Of a stretch of 64,000 nucleotides of DNA, positions 10,374-22,290 are shown in pieces. Made by a program: the position numbers and the translations under genes. Each line of letters begins with the position of its first letter. Positions within the stretch are counted from its first letter, which is position 1. Under the pieces are notes generated by a model, which saw nothing but the letters and a program-made list of their open reading frames with translations, had not been told where the DNA came from and ran no database searches. This stretch comes from Przewalskia tangutica (Eukaryota; Streptophyta; Magnoliopsida; Solanales; Solanaceae): positions 20,769,501-20,833,500 of the forward strand of contig CM056736.1 in assembly GCA_029844215.1 (NCBI GenBank), in the 5' to 3' direction.

Positions 10374-10522
10374 TGGTATCAGAAGTCTAGGGCAAATTTT
10401 TCCTCTCCCAAAAATATTTTTTTCCGCTGCCCGAGGTGTGGCCGACGACCATATTCCCTTCGATCACCATAAATTTTCTTTTCTTCTCTGCAAATCCCTA
10501 ATTCTTCCCATGTTCTTCCCTT

Positions 10523-11300
10523 ATGTATATTTCAAAGAACACGTTTCATCCAGCCCTTACAGTCTCCAACATCAAGAATCATATCTCTATTATTCTTGAG
10601 ATGGAAAACGTTCAATACGCGACGTAGGTATAATTGTTAAAGTTCACGCACGCTCGCATAAAGTCCTTCATCACATCATCTCCTTCACAACGGGCATGGC
10701 GAAGGTGCCTACACCCGAGGATGACCCTGTGTTATGGACAACCCTTGATGTTACCATACTTCAGCGAATTTATTCCACTATCTCTAGCGACCTCTTACAG
10801 ACGACTATTGAACATGACGCCACGACGATAGAATCTTGGAATAGTGTGATATATTTCAAGACAAAAAAAATTCTCGTGTTGTCACTCTTGAGCAGGAATT
10901 TTCGCATGTCAACATGGAATAATTTCTGAATGTCTCAACCTATTGTAAAAGGCTGAAAGTATTGGCAGATCAACTTAAAATGTTGGTGCGCCCGTCACCA
11001 ATGATCGTCTTATTCTCCAGATGGTTGCAGGCCTATAATAGCGTTGGGACGCTTCTTCGTCAAAGTAATCCTCTCCCCCATTTCTATCAGGCCCGTTCCA
11101 TGCTCACATTGGAAGAGTCTGACTTGGATAAAAAGGCGGCTACTAGAGTAAATTATTTCATAATGATGGCCACATCAAACGACCCTCATTCCTTCATCGA
11201 CGATGCAAACCAAAACTAAAACAACGATGGCAGCAAAAAGGGTGAAAATCGTAAAACTAATGGCAAGAATAGCGGTGACGATCGCGGTGGTAATAGTAAT
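10523..11300 (+). pseudogene. Copia-E gag remnant
   Basis: From an ATG at 10523 the frame reads 'FHPALTVSNIKNHISIILEME', the start of the gag found also in Copia-A and Copia-B. It then breaks by stops and frameshifts, with later pieces 'SIIEHDATTIESWN', 'GAPVTNDRLILQMVAGL' and 'HSMLTLEE'-like words in different frames. The C-terminal stretch near 11215-11340 was Asn/Gly-rich in relatives. No zinc knuckle is seen, as in the sister elements. It cannot produce a full gag. Confidence 0.8.
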
Positions 11301-11599
11301 CATGGCGACAGTAACGGTGGATATAACAGTGGTCGTAACAATGGGACACAGACCAACTGACAGCAGCCGTGGGCCTACTGGCCAACAGCCCTTACCCGCC
11401 ATCACAATATCCTGGGAACTAGGCCCAATTCCAGCATCCCTCCAGGCCTAGTTTCCCGATCTAGAACATTAACTCTCGATCAGTTGGGCTAGGGCAGCAG
11501 GCGGGCCTCGGCCTCAGGAGGCTTTCACGGATGCGGGTCCCGGCCCGATCCTGACACCCACAGACATTAAAGTCGCAATACACACACTTGGATTGAATC

Positions 11600-11815
11600 C
11601 CCCGGATGTGAATTGGTAAATGGACACCGGAGCCACTTCTCATATGACGTCCGCACAAGGTAATCTCTCGTCTTATTTTAATTTGAGCAAAAATTATGAC
11701 ATTATTGTTGGTAATGGCAACTTAAACGATTCGTGGTTATGGTCATACAAATTAGTCTCTCCCACATCCACCTCTAGTCTTAAAAAATATTTTTCATGCC
11801 TCTAACGTAATTAAA
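11600..11815 (+). pseudogene. Copia-E protease
   Basis: The frame starting at 11620 encodes 'MDTGATSHMTS', the copia retropepsin catalytic motif D-T-G-A intact, followed by 'LSSYFNLSKNYDIIVGNG'. The codon just before this ATG, tyrosine in relatives, is TAA here. The protease would mature gag and pol in an active element. Frame is lost near 11720. Confidence 0.8.
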
Positions 11816-11999
11816 AATTTGGTGTCTGTCCGAAAACTCACCACGAATAATTGAGTTTCTGTTGATTTTGATCGTTTTGGATTTTCTGTGAAGGATTTCA
11901 TGACGGGGATACCTCTAATGAGATATAATAGTAGGTGAGAACTTTATCCAGTCACCGCCATTTCCATGAGTCAAGCCACACCTTCTACCTTTGCCGCTT

Positions 12000-12393
12000 T
12001 TTCTCCTTCCTTGTAGCATGTACGTTTGGGTCATCCATGATCGTCTATTATTTCTTCTTTGCATAAAAATAATTTTATTACTTGTAAGGGTACGCGTAGT
12101 ACTCCACTTTGTCCTTCTTGTCCGTTAGGAAAACATGTTAGATTATCTTTTGTAGCCTCTACTTCTCGTACTTTGATGGCTTTTGACATTATTCATAGTG
12201 ATTTATGGCCATCTCCCGTTTTAAGTTCTTTGGGCCATCGTTATTATGTCTTCTTTTTGGATGATTATTCTAATTTTTTGTGGACCTTTCCTTTATCCAA
12301 CAAGTCTCAAGTGTTTTTTGCCTTCTTAAAATTTAGAGCATTCATCCGTACCCAATTCGAACAAGTCTCAAGCGTTTCGAGAGTTTTGTGACA
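12000..12393 (+). pseudogene. Copia-E integrase, 5' part
   Basis: A pre-integrase zinc region (LGHP near 12030, 'CPSCPLGKHVRLSF' near 12110) is followed by the integrase core 'PFDIIHSDLW', 'GHRYYVFFLDDYSNFLWTFPL' and 'FRAFIRTQFE'. The Trp codon before the zinc-region His is TAG. The hAT element is inserted at the end of this block. The remaining core is found after 16284. Confidence 0.82.
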
Positions 12394-12401
12394 CTCATGG
12401 C
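12394..12401. repeat. hAT target-site duplication CTCATGGC, left
   Basis: Eight bases directly before the hAT terminal inverted repeat, repeated exactly at 16284-16291. Eight-base duplications define hAT insertions. Confidence 0.95.
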
Positions 12402-12719
12402 TAGGGGTGCACAAAAGGTTAAAACCGGACCGACAATCAGATCGGACCAAGACCGAATAAGAAATTGTCCGACCAAGACCGACCGAATTTTTCGGTCCGG
12501 CCAGTTCGTCCTGGCCATTTGACCGAATGTCAAATATGCAGAATTCAAAATCCAAATTGCAAATTTGCAATAAATCCAATTCCACGCTTTCCACTCGACT
12601 CCATCCATAGTGTCCCGCCCATCGCCCACACTCCACACCCCAAATCCAAATTGCAATAAATTTTTTACATGATTTATTATTATTACACAAAGTAAGCTTT
12701 AATTAATAACTAAAAACCA

Positions 12720-12960
12720 ACCGTGCTTGGGTCGCTTGTCTTCTTTGCCTTCACTTCCGCCGCTGCCGCCGGGCCGGGTTCTTTGGCCGTTCTTCACGGG
12801 TTGCTTTGCTTGTTGCTGCCGCTCTGAAGTGATGCTCGCCGCTCGCTACTACCGCCGCCGCCGCTTGCAGCCTTGTCGCATTCCTTGATTTTCTTGCCCT
12901 TGATTCACATTCCACGCCTCACTCGCTCATCGCTCGCCTCTGTCATCCAGTCCAGTGTCC
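12720..12960. other. GC-rich island inside the hAT element
   Basis: About 240 bases of GC-rich sequence with 'gccgctgccgccgggccggg' and 'accgccgccgccgcttgcag' sit in an AT-rich element, downstream of the transposase gene. No open frame of note or recognisable product was found. It could be captured foreign sequence or native subterminal DNA. Confidence 0.55.
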
Positions 12961-13212
12961 ACATTAGGCAATAGGCAATTAGGCATAGTCCACAATTTAT
13001 TCTTGAAAATGTCAAAACTAAAAACAAGTAAACAACAGTAGTCAGTAGGGAAGAGAATGACATACATTATACATATACAAACACTCAAACCATCAAACAG
13101 ATGGTAGATTCATCAATTCCACACTTTTGAAAATCGTATGAAAAAATAATAAAGTTAGTAATAAGAATTGTAACTCTTCTTATGCTTGCAATGAGATATC
13201 ATCATATTCATA

Positions 13213-15332
13213 TCAATATATCATACCATTCTCCAAATCTTGCAACTCTTCTAATGATTCTTCCACATTAATTAGTTTGGATTTCTTCGTCAAAGTTGAA
13301 CGAAGCCAATCTTGACCACAAATGAGTCCTTGCACCATCTTTAACATAAAATAAAAGTTAAGAAACAGAACTTACCAATTAATATAATAAAAATTAAATT
13401 TGGTTTACAAAAAATACAAAAGAAAATGTATTACCTTAGGTGTCAAAGAATCGTAGGCGATCAGTGTTCGATCTCGGTACTAAACGCGACCTCGAAGCAA
13501 TCAGATCTTTGGAATAGCTAATTTATCACGAGCCATGCGTGAAACAACGGGAAATCTTAGTGAATTGAGCTTCCACCAAGTTAAGATTTCAATATCTTCT
13601 TCATCCGCCTCTTCATTCAAATATCGATCAAGCTCGGCCTGCATAATATTTACCCTTTGCTTCTAACGATGATTTGAGCTTCCTAACTTTAGTCTTGAGA
13701 TCTAATCCCATGTCACTTGATTTAGATACATCACTTCCACTCAAAGCAACAGTAGGGAAATACATAGCCTTATATTCATCGAACAAATCATTTAGGACTT
13801 GTTGAACATTCTCAAGCAAACTATCACCCTTCACTTCCCCATACATCTCATGTAGAGTCAATTGTAAACCAACCTTTTTCATCGAAGGATCAAGAATGGC
13901 AGCCACATAAATCAACATGTTAAACTTTTCTAAACTACCCCAATACTTATCAAACTTTTCTTTCATCTTACCAGCCATTGCACGCAATTCTACATCACAA
14001 GTACTTTCTAGATCTTTTAATGTTCCAAGAGCTGTACCAATATCAAACAATGCACTATTGCACGTGACACTCAAAGAAGCAGAAACATTATTAGTTAAAA
14101 TATAAAACTTTTCTAGAAAGATAACAAGCCTCTTGGCCAACAACCAATCATTCTCATTAGGAGGCCCTACATTATTAGGCTCTTTAAGATCGTTTTCTTT
14201 ATGAAGTTCAAACATACTAAAAACTCGCTCAAATTTTATAGCTGTCATCAACATAGTATAAGTTGAGTTCCAACGAGTGGGCACATCAAGTGACAACAAA
14301 GATTTGCTCTCTATTTTCAAGATCACAATTTCTTTAAATTTAAGAAGTTTAGCAGAGAATTCTCACAAATTTCACAATAGCTCGAATTCTTTCAATTGCT
14401 TTAAGAGAATCTTTTATTTTCAAACCATCCCAAACAATAAGATTAACAATATGACGACATCTCATATGCAAATACTTTCCCTTACTTATTGCACTACCAT
14501 TGCTTTGAACTATTCTCATCAAGTGACTACAAGCAACATCATTTGAAGAGGCATTATCAACAGTCACGGTAAAAAGTTTCATATGTAAATCCCAACTCTC
14601 TAAACAAGATTCTATAGCTTTTGCAATTGACTCACCCCTATGACTTGTAATTGGACAAAAGTTTAGAATTCGTTTTTGCAAATTCCAATCATTGTCTATA
14701 AAATGAGCGGTAAGGCACATATAGTTGATTCTTTGATTAGATGTCCATGAATCAGTTGTCACACATACTCGTTGGCATGAAAATGTGAGAAATTCTTTCA
14801 ACTTTTCTTTTTCCTTCAAATAAAGTTGAAAGCAATCACGCGCCACAGTCATACGGGAGGGTACTATAAACTCAGGGCAAGCAACAGATATGAAATGCTT
14901 AAAACCAGGGTTTTCAACACAACGAAAAGGAAGTTCGTCAACTATCACCATATAGCACAACGCTTCCCTAACTTCATTTACATTTAAAACCCAATTTCTC
15001 AACTTTCCTTCTCCTTTTTTATCCGCAACAGCCTCCAAAGTCAATTTACTTTGATTTTGTTTAATCACATTCTCCGGATTTAGTAGGCATTGAGTTGCAT
15101 GATTTTTCACATTTTTGTTACCATTAATAGCAGAGTCACACGCAAAAGTTTTATGGCAATACTTACATTCAGCTCGACGCTTGCCCTCGCCATTAGTCAA
15201 ATAAAGCTTGTATTCCTTCCAATATTCAGCCCTTTGTTTGTTGCAAGTAATATACTGTCGTTCCTCCGTTGGCATAATACTTGTCTGAGTTGTCTCTGTG
15301 TGGAGTGTATTTGTTGGTGTTTGAGAAGGCAA
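13213..15332 (-). pseudogene. hAT transposase (BED finger, RNase H-like, dimerisation domain)
   Basis: The minus-strand frame starts at ATG 15332. A BED zinc finger is at residues 56-82 (C56, C59, H78, C82), followed by the RNase H-like catalytic region with 'CVTTDSWTSNQ', 'DNDWNLQKRILNFCPI', 'TVDNASSNDVACSHL' and 'RCRHIVNLIV'. The first 327 codons are open. A single-base frameshift near 14361 leads into the second block (14326-13628) with 'SLLSLDVPTRWNSTYTML', also a family hallmark. The C-terminal hAT dimerisation region ('LTWWKLNSLRFPVVSRMARD') is damaged by frame changes near 13440-13520. A likely intron (13339-13434, GT...AG) precedes the last exon 'MVQGLICGQDWLRS', ending at TGA 13213. 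The enzyme would excise and reinsert hAT elements; this copy is broken. Confidence 0.9.
13339..13434 (-). other. Probable intron in hAT transposase gene
   Basis: On the minus strand, exon sequence ending 'acacctaag' is followed by GTAATAC at 13434 and the next exon begins after TTAAAG at 13339. The joined flanks restore the order 'SLTPK' then 'MVQGLICGQDW' expected of hAT C-termini. The 96-bp segment is AT-rich, as plant introns are. Confidence 0.65.
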
Positions 15333-15559
15333 TACAAACTCAGGGTCGTGACACCGCCTAAATTCTGAGTCGGTCAGTGAGTCGACGAGTCATTTCATCG
15401 TCTCTTTTCCTTTTGGATTGGATATGAGATTCAGAGGTACTAGAAATCATCTACATGTGAATACAAACATTTAATATCATTTAAAAATACAAATGAATAC
15501 AAACTTTGGTTGCACAACTTCAAATGACAAACTAATGAACTATACCTTGTCGATAGATT

Positions 15560-15900
15560 GAGCGACTGAGGGTACTGAGGCGACTGAGGCGGCTCGAGAG
15601 AGTGAGAGAGGCGACTGAGTCTGGAGTCTCGAGTCTTAGTGGACTGGAGTCTGGAACTTGATATAACTGAGAAGTGAGAAGCGATAGCCGACAGATTGAG
15701 AGACTGGGATTGAGATTGAGAGGCGACGACGCGACGTAACCGACGTTGACGACGATCGACGAGTGAAGATCGAGGAGTCGCCACCGCCGACGGCAAGTCT
15801 TGAGTGAGTGAGTGGAGTGCTACTGCTGAGTGCTGAGTGTTGACTGAGTGAGTCGAGTGACTGCGAGTCTGCGATTGGGATTGGAATGGGATTTAGGGAT
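15560..15900. repeat. Degenerate GACTGAG-rich repeats upstream of hAT transposase
   Basis: Words such as 'gcgactgag', 'ggagtctcgagtc' and 'gagtgagtgg' recur irregularly upstream (minus-strand sense) of the transposase ATG. This would be leader or promoter sequence. An open frame at 15440-15796 is a by-product of these Ser/Arg-coding repeats. Confidence 0.55.
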
Positions 15901-16283
15901 TTAGAATTTAGAAATGAGGGAGAGAGAGAGGGTCGGGAAGACGAGAAGTCGGGGGAGGGGGGTTTAAAGTATTAGATTTAGACTTATTATAATTTATAAG
16001 CATTAGTATAAATGTATAAATGTATTCGTAGGGGCGAGGGGCGAGGTGCAGGTTAGGTGTATCTGAATCTGACATACAGTATATATATAATATATTATAA
16101 AATAAAATTAAAAATCGGTCCGGATCGGACCGACCCTGGACCGGACCGGACCGGACCGAAAACCGAAATAAGAATTTTAAAGGACCGAAGACCGGACCGA
16201 TAATCTCGGTCCGGTTCGGTCCGGTCCAAAGAGGTTCGGTCCGGTCCGATTTTTCGGTCCGGACCGAATATTGTGCACCCCTA

Positions 16284-16291
16284 CTCATGGC
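16284..16291. repeat. hAT target-site duplication CTCATGGC, right
   Basis: Exact partner of 12394-12401, directly after the inverted repeat ending CCCCTA. Confidence 0.95.
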
Positions 16292-16700
16292 ATATCTTTT
16301 TGATTTTCTTGTCCACATATGTCCTCCAAAATGGAAAAGTCGAGAGAAAAATTCGTTCCATAAATAATATTGTCCGTACCTTGCTCGCCCATGTTTCATT
16401 ACCACCTTTTTTTTGACATCATGCATTACAAATGGCTACATACTTACTTAACATCCTCCCGCATAAAGGCTTAGCATATTAATCCTCACTTAAAATTCTT
16501 TACAATAAAGAACCTTCGTATTCTCATCTTAGGGTGTTTATGTTATCCATTGTTTTCGTCTACTACAATTAACAAACATCAAGCCCGCTCTACCGCTTGT
16601 GTATTTTTGGGTTATCCATCTAATCATCATGGATATAAATGTTATGATTTATCCTTAACAAAATTATAATTAGTCACCATGTTATTTTTGATGAGTCACA
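16292..16700 (+). pseudogene. Copia-E integrase, 3' part
   Basis: After the hAT insertion the integrase continues in broken frames: 'CPHMSSKMEKSREK' corresponds to the conserved 'SCPHTSxQNGKAER' block; next come 'HHALQMATYLLNILP' and 'YNKEPSYSHLRVF'. The Trp expected before HHALQ is a TGA stop, as in Copia-B. The rest of the catalytic core between 12393 and here is short or lost. Confidence 0.75.
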
Positions 16701-17179
16701 GTTTATGTTTGCTAAATTGTGTAGTTCTGTGTCTAGTTCATATAATTTTTTGGATGATGGGATTTCACCGTATTTTATCCACCATTTATCCGAAATGTCC
16801 CGTGAATCAAATCCGTCAGCAGGCCCACTGCCTGATGGCCCATAATTGTCTGATCTAACGTTAACTCTGCCAGCAGGCCCACTGCATGTTGTCCGCCATA
16901 GTCTCAGCAGTAGACTGATGTCTCGGCCCAGTCCCATAATCGGAATTGTTCCAGCATCCCAGCCCACTGCCAACTTTACTCCAGTTCCAGTGTCTCATCC
17001 AATTGTTGGGCCAACAGGCCCACTGTCTGCGGGCCAATCCGATACCAAATTCAATAATCCGTCTAATTCTACATCAAGTCAAGGGCCCGTTACTCGTATC
17101 CAAAGAGGTATTTTTAAACCAAAATAATATTTTAATTTTCATTCTAATATCACTAAATCTTCCCTATCACGTAACCTAG

Positions 17180-17880
17180 TGTTTGTCCTCCATGATCCGA
17201 ATTGGAAATTGGTCATGGATGACAAATATAATGCTCTCATTGAAAATAAGATATGAGAGTTGGTGCCCCGTCCCCCTGGTGTTAATATTATTCGTCCTAT
17301 GTAGATTTTTACTTATAAAGAAAATTCTAACGATTATTTTGAGAGTCATAAGGCCCGTCTTATAGGTGATGGTAAAACATAACAGGTTGGTGTGGATTGT
17401 GGAGTGACATTTAGTCCGGTGGTCAAACCGGCTACCATTTGCACAGTGCTTAGTCTAGCTCTCTCGAAAGCATGACCCATCTACTAGTTGGATGTGAAAA
17501 TGCTTTCTTACATGGTGATCTTAAGGAGATAGTATACATGCATCAACCCTTGGGTTTTAGGCACCCCAATTATCCTCATCATGTTTGTTTTTGAAAATGT
17601 TCTTATATGGGATTAAGCAGGCCCCACGTGCCTTTTATAAAATATTTGCAGATTATGTGTCCACTATTGGGTTTTCTCACAGCTGGTCTGATCATTCTCT
17701 TTTTATTTATTGGTGTGGTACCTCTCTGGCATACATTCTGTTATATGTTGATGATATTATATTGACTGCCTCATCAGATATTCTACGCAAGTCTATCATG
17801 TCCCTTCTCAGTTCTGAATTGGCTATGAAATACTTGGGGCCTTTAGCTATTTTTTTGGCATAACAATCACTCGTCATGCA
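17180..17880 (+). pseudogene. Copia-E reverse transcriptase
   Basis: Broken frames contain the copia RT blocks in order: 'DPNWKLVMDDKYNALIENK', stop in place of Trp, 'ELVPRPPGVNII', 'LDVKMLSYMVILR' (shifted), 'LGFRHPNYPHHVC', 'GIKQAPRAFYKIFADYVS' and the catalytic 'LLYVDDIILTAS' at about 17738. The YVDD box is intact. The frame ends soon after 'MKYLGPLAIFLA'. At least three frameshifts and several stops prevent expression. Confidence 0.85.
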
Positions 17881-18039
17881 GGTGGTCAATTTTTATCACA
17901 GAAAAAGTATGCGACAGAGATTATTGAGAGAGCTGACATGTCATCTTGTAAGTCTACTTCTACTCCGGTTGATACGAAATCGAAGCTGAGTGCTACGTCT
18001 AGCACACCGTACGAGGATCCTACCCATTATCGTAGTCTT

Positions 18040-18697
18040 GCCGAGACTCTTCAGTATTTGATTTCATGAGACCATATATTACTTAGTACAATACGTGTGT
18101 TTATTTATGCATGATCCACGGATTAAGCATATGCATGCGCTCAAACTAATTATACGATACATACAGAGGGCGTTTGATTTTGGATTGCATTTATATCTAT
18201 TCTCCGTCTCCACTCTTGTGTCATGTACAAATGCTGATTGGGGTGGCTATCCAGATATCAGACGTTCGACATATGGTTATTGTATGTTCCTTGGGGATAA
18301 ATTGGTCTCTTGGTCGGCTAAACGCCATGCTACATTATCACAATCCAGTGCGGAGGCTTAGTATCGAGGGGTAGCCAATGTGGTGTCTGAATCATGTTGG
18401 CTACGTAACCTTCTACTAGAACTACATTTTCCTATTCAGAAGCCTACCTTGGTCTATTGTGATAATGTGAGTGCAGTCTATCTGTCTGGAAATCCGGTCC
18501 AACATCAGCGCACTAAACATATCAAGATGGACATACACTTTGTTCGAGAAAAGGTAACTCGTGGACAAGTACGCGTTGTCCATGTCCCTTCACGATACCA
18601 GATTGCTGACATATTTACTAAGGGTCTTCTCTTGGTTCTATTTGAAGATTTTAGAGACAATCTCAGTGTACGTCAACCGTCCGCTATGACTGTGGGG
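18040..18697 (+). pseudogene. Copia-E RNase H
   Basis: The RNase H domain reads 'FMHDPRIKHMHALKLIIRYI', 'TNADWGGYPDIRRSTYGYCMF', 'LVSWSAKRHATLSQSSAEA' with a stop (TAG) right after it, then 'LVYCDNVSAVYLSGNPV', 'QRTKHIKMDIHFVREKV' and the C-terminus 'YQIADIFTKGLL'. It is one of the better preserved segments. RNase H removes the RNA strand during reverse transcription. A GTGGGG purine-rich run separates it from the 3' LTR. Confidence 0.85.
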
Positions 18698-18923
18698 TGT
18701 AAAAGATCGATATACACGTGTATATCATAGTCCAATTTGGACTCATGTATAATTGTAATTCATGTATAATTGTAATTATGTTTAGTCTTGTACTAGGAAA
18801 AGGTATTAGAATTAGAGTAGAAAAGGTAGAATTATTTTCCTATATTCATCATAGTTAAGAATTGTATATTTGTATATATACCTCTCATTATCAATGTAAA
18901 TAATCAAGAGATTATTTCTTACG
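18698..18923 (+). repeat. Copia-E 3' LTR (226 bp)
   Basis: Begins TGTAAAAGATCGATATACACG, matches the 5' LTR throughout and ends 'ttcttacg' where the 5' copy has 'ttttttaca'. An internal 'tcatgtataattgtaat' is duplicated here. Confidence 0.85.
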
Positions 18924-20062
18924 ATAAGCTTGGGCCAACTGATATCGAGAGTAAACAGTTTTTTATTTTATTGTCATCAATCTAACGTATTCTTTATGTA
19001 ACAACTATTTGAATATTTTGATCTCATAATTATGTATAAAAAATGAAAATAGCAATATGGAGTGATCTACTATTCATTTCTACTCCAACAGAGAAAACAT
19101 AGAAAATATGATTGAATAACTGAAGGGAAAATTGCAACTAAAACATAAGAAAGCTGTGGAATCAGAAAAGGATAGGAGATGAGAAAGTGAACAAAGGGAA
19201 TAGAGCTGCAACATCATAATTCCCATACCCATACTCAGTGCAGACCTGCAAATTGCAATATAACATCAACCAAATGGCTATTGGGCTGCCTTGCCCTTGG
19301 GCTCCTTCGCAGCTGACCTCCAGGCCCAATTCCCAAATTCTGACTAACAGGCCCAATTGCATCTTTAGGATCTGCCGAGTTCATAACTTTACGCCCACCT
19401 GAGAAAAGAACCTTATTACATGGTTCTTTGCTGCTGGATCGTGACACTATAATACCAGAATTATTGTGTCTTCATTTTTGGAATTTTTTGAACATATACA
19501 ACCCAACACAAGGCATTGTACCTACGTAGCTATATCTTCAGTTTACACCCGTATAGTTAATTTTTCTGCATTAATGTTTATACACTCAATACACAATATT
19601 CAATATTATACACTCACTCACTGTAAATACTATACCAACCTTATATAAACGTGTATAATATTGTATAAGATGTGTTTATACAAACTGTTATACTTGTTCG
19701 CGTTAAATTTTGCTAGCAGAAAATAATAATTGTAATCATAAAACAAATGTGAGAAAAGATCATTTCATTGACTATTTTAGGAGTACAACTCTGGATGTAT
19801 CCCTTATTTCTAATCTCCGTGTTGTGCGCCTTGATTCAAGGGTCAATGTAGTGTCTTTCTCGAATGAAAGATGGAACTCTATTGATAAGAAAGAACAAAC
19901 AAATTAAGAAATTAAACTTAGGAATAATTTGAGAGGGTTTAGTTATGACACGCTTTATAGCTCATTTACCCCGACTCATTTCAGCCCAAGTAATCATCCG
20001 TCATTTATTAATTCAACTCGTCCAAATTTAATTCAACTTGCTCATTTGACACTACTATATGT
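18924..20062. other. Unassigned spacer
   Basis: No gene is recognised. A stretch at 19240-19440 has repeated 'gggcc'/'ggccca' words, seen also in gag-pol spacers of the copia elements here, but no clear protein match. At 19975-20050 words such as 'ctcatttaccccgactcattt' recall degenerate ends of nonautonomous DNA elements. Neither is firm. Confidence 0.4.
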
Positions 20063-22290
20063 AAACAACAACAACATACCCAATGTATTCCCATAAACGG
20101 GGTCTAGAAAAGGTAGGATGTACATATCTTACCCTTATATTTAGAGGTAGAGAGGTTGTTTCTAGTAGACCATCGACTCAAAATAAATAATACAACAAAA
20201 TAGCAAAATATAAAATAAATGGAGCAACAAATAGTAATACACATTGAAAATAAAAAACTATGCGATAACTAAATAATACTGCTAAAAGGGATAGAGGAGA
20301 GGAGTCCTCATCTCTCCCACACAAAGTGTGACAACACCCAACTTTATATTAACGGTATGTCCTACTCCTTGACATTCATATCTTCCTATCTAAGGTCATG
20401 TACTCAGTTAGCTGAAGTTGTGTCATGTCCTGTCTAATCACCTCTCCAGTTATTCTTCAGTCTACCTCTACCTCTCCTACCCTCTACTATAGTCAGCCTC
20501 TCAAACCTTCTTATTGGTGTATCCTACCACCTTCTCTTCACATGCCCGAACCACCGCAGTCATGTTGCCCTCATTTTGTCATCTACTAATGTCACTCCCA
20601 TCTTGTCCTGTATAGCTTCGTTCCTAATCACATATCTATGAGTAAGCCCATACATCCATCTGCGCATCCTCATCTTTACTACCTTTATCTTCTTAACGTG
20701 TTCATTGGCCAACACTCGACCCCATATAACAATGTTGGTCTAATCATAACTCTGTAGAACTTACCTTTAAGTATTGGTGACATATTCATATAGCACAGTA
20801 CCTTGACGGTGATCCTTCATTTCACCCACCCGTTCCAATACGATGTGCGATATTATCGTCAATATCTCTGTTTGTTTGGATTATGGATACAAGATACTTG
20901 AAGCTTTCTTACTTAGGTTTGATTAGCGCCTCGATCTTTACTTGCACCTCTGCCTTAGATGTTACATCACTAAACTTGCATCCAAGTACTCTGTTTTGGT
21001 CCTAATTAACTTGAAATCATTTAGACTCTAGTGACTTTCTCCAAAATTTCAGTTGATCATTCATTTTACAGTGCGTCTCATCAATCAATACTATGTCATT
21101 TACGAATAACATATACCACAACACTTCTCCTTGGATATGTCACGTCAATTAGTCCATCATTAAGGCAAAAATAAATGCGCCAAGGGCTGATCTCGGGTGT
21201 AATCCCATCACGATCGAAAAGTATTCTAAGTTGTCTCCTATTGTTCTAATTTGGGTCTTGGTTCCATCGTACATGTCCTTATTATCTCTAATGTAAGTCA
21301 CAGTACACATCTTCACTCCAAACATCTTCAAAGAACCTCCATAAGGACTTTATCATATACCTTTTCTAGGGCAATGAACATCATATGTGAGTCTCTCTCT
21401 TCTTGTCCCCATACTGCTCCAACAATCTCCTTACAAATTAGATGACCTCCATAGTCGATCACCCCGACATGAATTCAATTTTTTTTAGAGATAGACACGC
21501 CCCTCCTCATCCTTATCTCGAGCATCCGCTCCCACACTTTCATAGTGTGATTTAGTAGTTTGATATCCCTATAGTTACATTATTGCAGTTCTGAATATCA
21601 CCTTTATTCTTATAAAATGAAATCATTGTACTACATTCTTCCGGTATTTTAGCCGTCCTAAATATGACATTAAATAAATCAGTCAACGACTTTATACCTG
21701 CCTGCCTATGTTCTTTTAAAAATCCACCAGGATTCATCAGGCCCGGTTTCTCGGCCCATCCTCATCTTTCGAATAGCCCCTTTAACCTCTTAACCTTAAT
21801 GCACCTACAATATATCTAAAATCTATATGATCCTTAGAGTGCTCTAACTCTCCCATCATGAAGTCACTTAGTCGAGCTAGATATACATGTCCCGTTCTTC
21901 ATTCAATAGCTTATGAAAATATGTTTGCCATCTTCGTTTAATGTGCCTCTTCTACCAACACTTGACCATTGTCCTTCTTGATGCACTTCACTTGGTCCAG
22001 ATCACGAACCCTTCTTTCTCTCATTTTGGCGAGCTTATACAACTTCCTATCTCTATCTTTGCACTCAAGCTCTTCATACAAGTGCTCAAAAGTTACCGTT
22101 TTAGCAGATGTGACCACCAACTTTGCTTCCTTCTTCGCCGCCTTATACTCCATATTCCTCCTCGCCTACACTATCTACTAACGTCGTGTAAGAAACCTTA
22201 TTGACTTCAACTATACGTTTTCCATCTTCGTCTAATAGCAGCCTCTCTTTGGCCATTTCGTTCGAGGTATCGCCCTCTGCGTATTCATGG
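20063..22290 (-). mobile_element. RTE-type LINE, 5'-truncated and decayed
   Basis: The 3' end is marked on the plus strand by 'aacaacaacaacataccca' at about 20068 (TTG repeats at the end of the minus strand), the typical tail of Solanaceae RTE LINEs. Going upstream on the minus strand, RT blocks appear: 'MYDGTKTQIRTIGDNLEYF' with 'VMGLHPRSALGAFIFALMMD' (21331-21149), 'TDLFNVIFRTAKIPEE' with 'STMISFYKNKGDIQNCNN' (21737-21552), and the linker 'YKAAKKEAKLVV' with 'ATFEHLYEELE'-like sequence (22153-21938). Many frameshifts and stops are present, and the endonuclease domain is absent. It copied itself by target-primed reverse transcription when active. Confidence 0.88.

Larger units (their letters stand above)
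12402..16283 (-). mobile_element. hAT DNA transposon, 3,882 bp
   Basis: Perfect 13-bp terminal inverted repeats TAGGGGTGCACAA (12402-12414 and, reversed, 16271-16283) are flanked by exact 8-bp duplications CTCATGGC. Both subterminal regions are rich in 'cggtccg'/'ggaccga' words, which may be transposase-binding repeats. A BED-hAT transposase lies on the minus strand with a 96-bp intron near its end. Length and organisation fit an originally autonomous hAT element. The transposase now has frameshifts, so the copy is probably immobile unless helped in trans. It postdates the Copia-E insertion it interrupts. Confidence 0.95.
10144..18923 (+). mobile_element. Copia-E retrotransposon, interrupted by a hAT element
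   Basis: Two similar LTRs (10144-10373 and 18698-18923) flank decayed gag, protease, integrase, RT and RNase H in Ty1/copia order. The primer site TGGTATCAGA follows the 5' LTR at 10374, and a G-rich polypurine-like run (tgtgggg) precedes the 3' LTR. A hAT transposon (12402-16283) lies in the integrase. Without it the element is about 4.9 kb, normal for plant copia. I could not find a convincing 5-bp target duplication. Coding parts closely resemble Copia-B (54657-59200). Confidence 0.88.

Noticed and set aside
15440..15796. Ser/Arg-rich 118-codon open frame upstream of the hAT transposase
   Set aside because: Its composition follows the degenerate gactgag repeats, and it is better explained as leader sequence.
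10144..18923. Five-base target duplication for Copia-E
   Set aside because: The bases before 10144 and after 18923 do not match under any reasonable end placement, so none is claimed.
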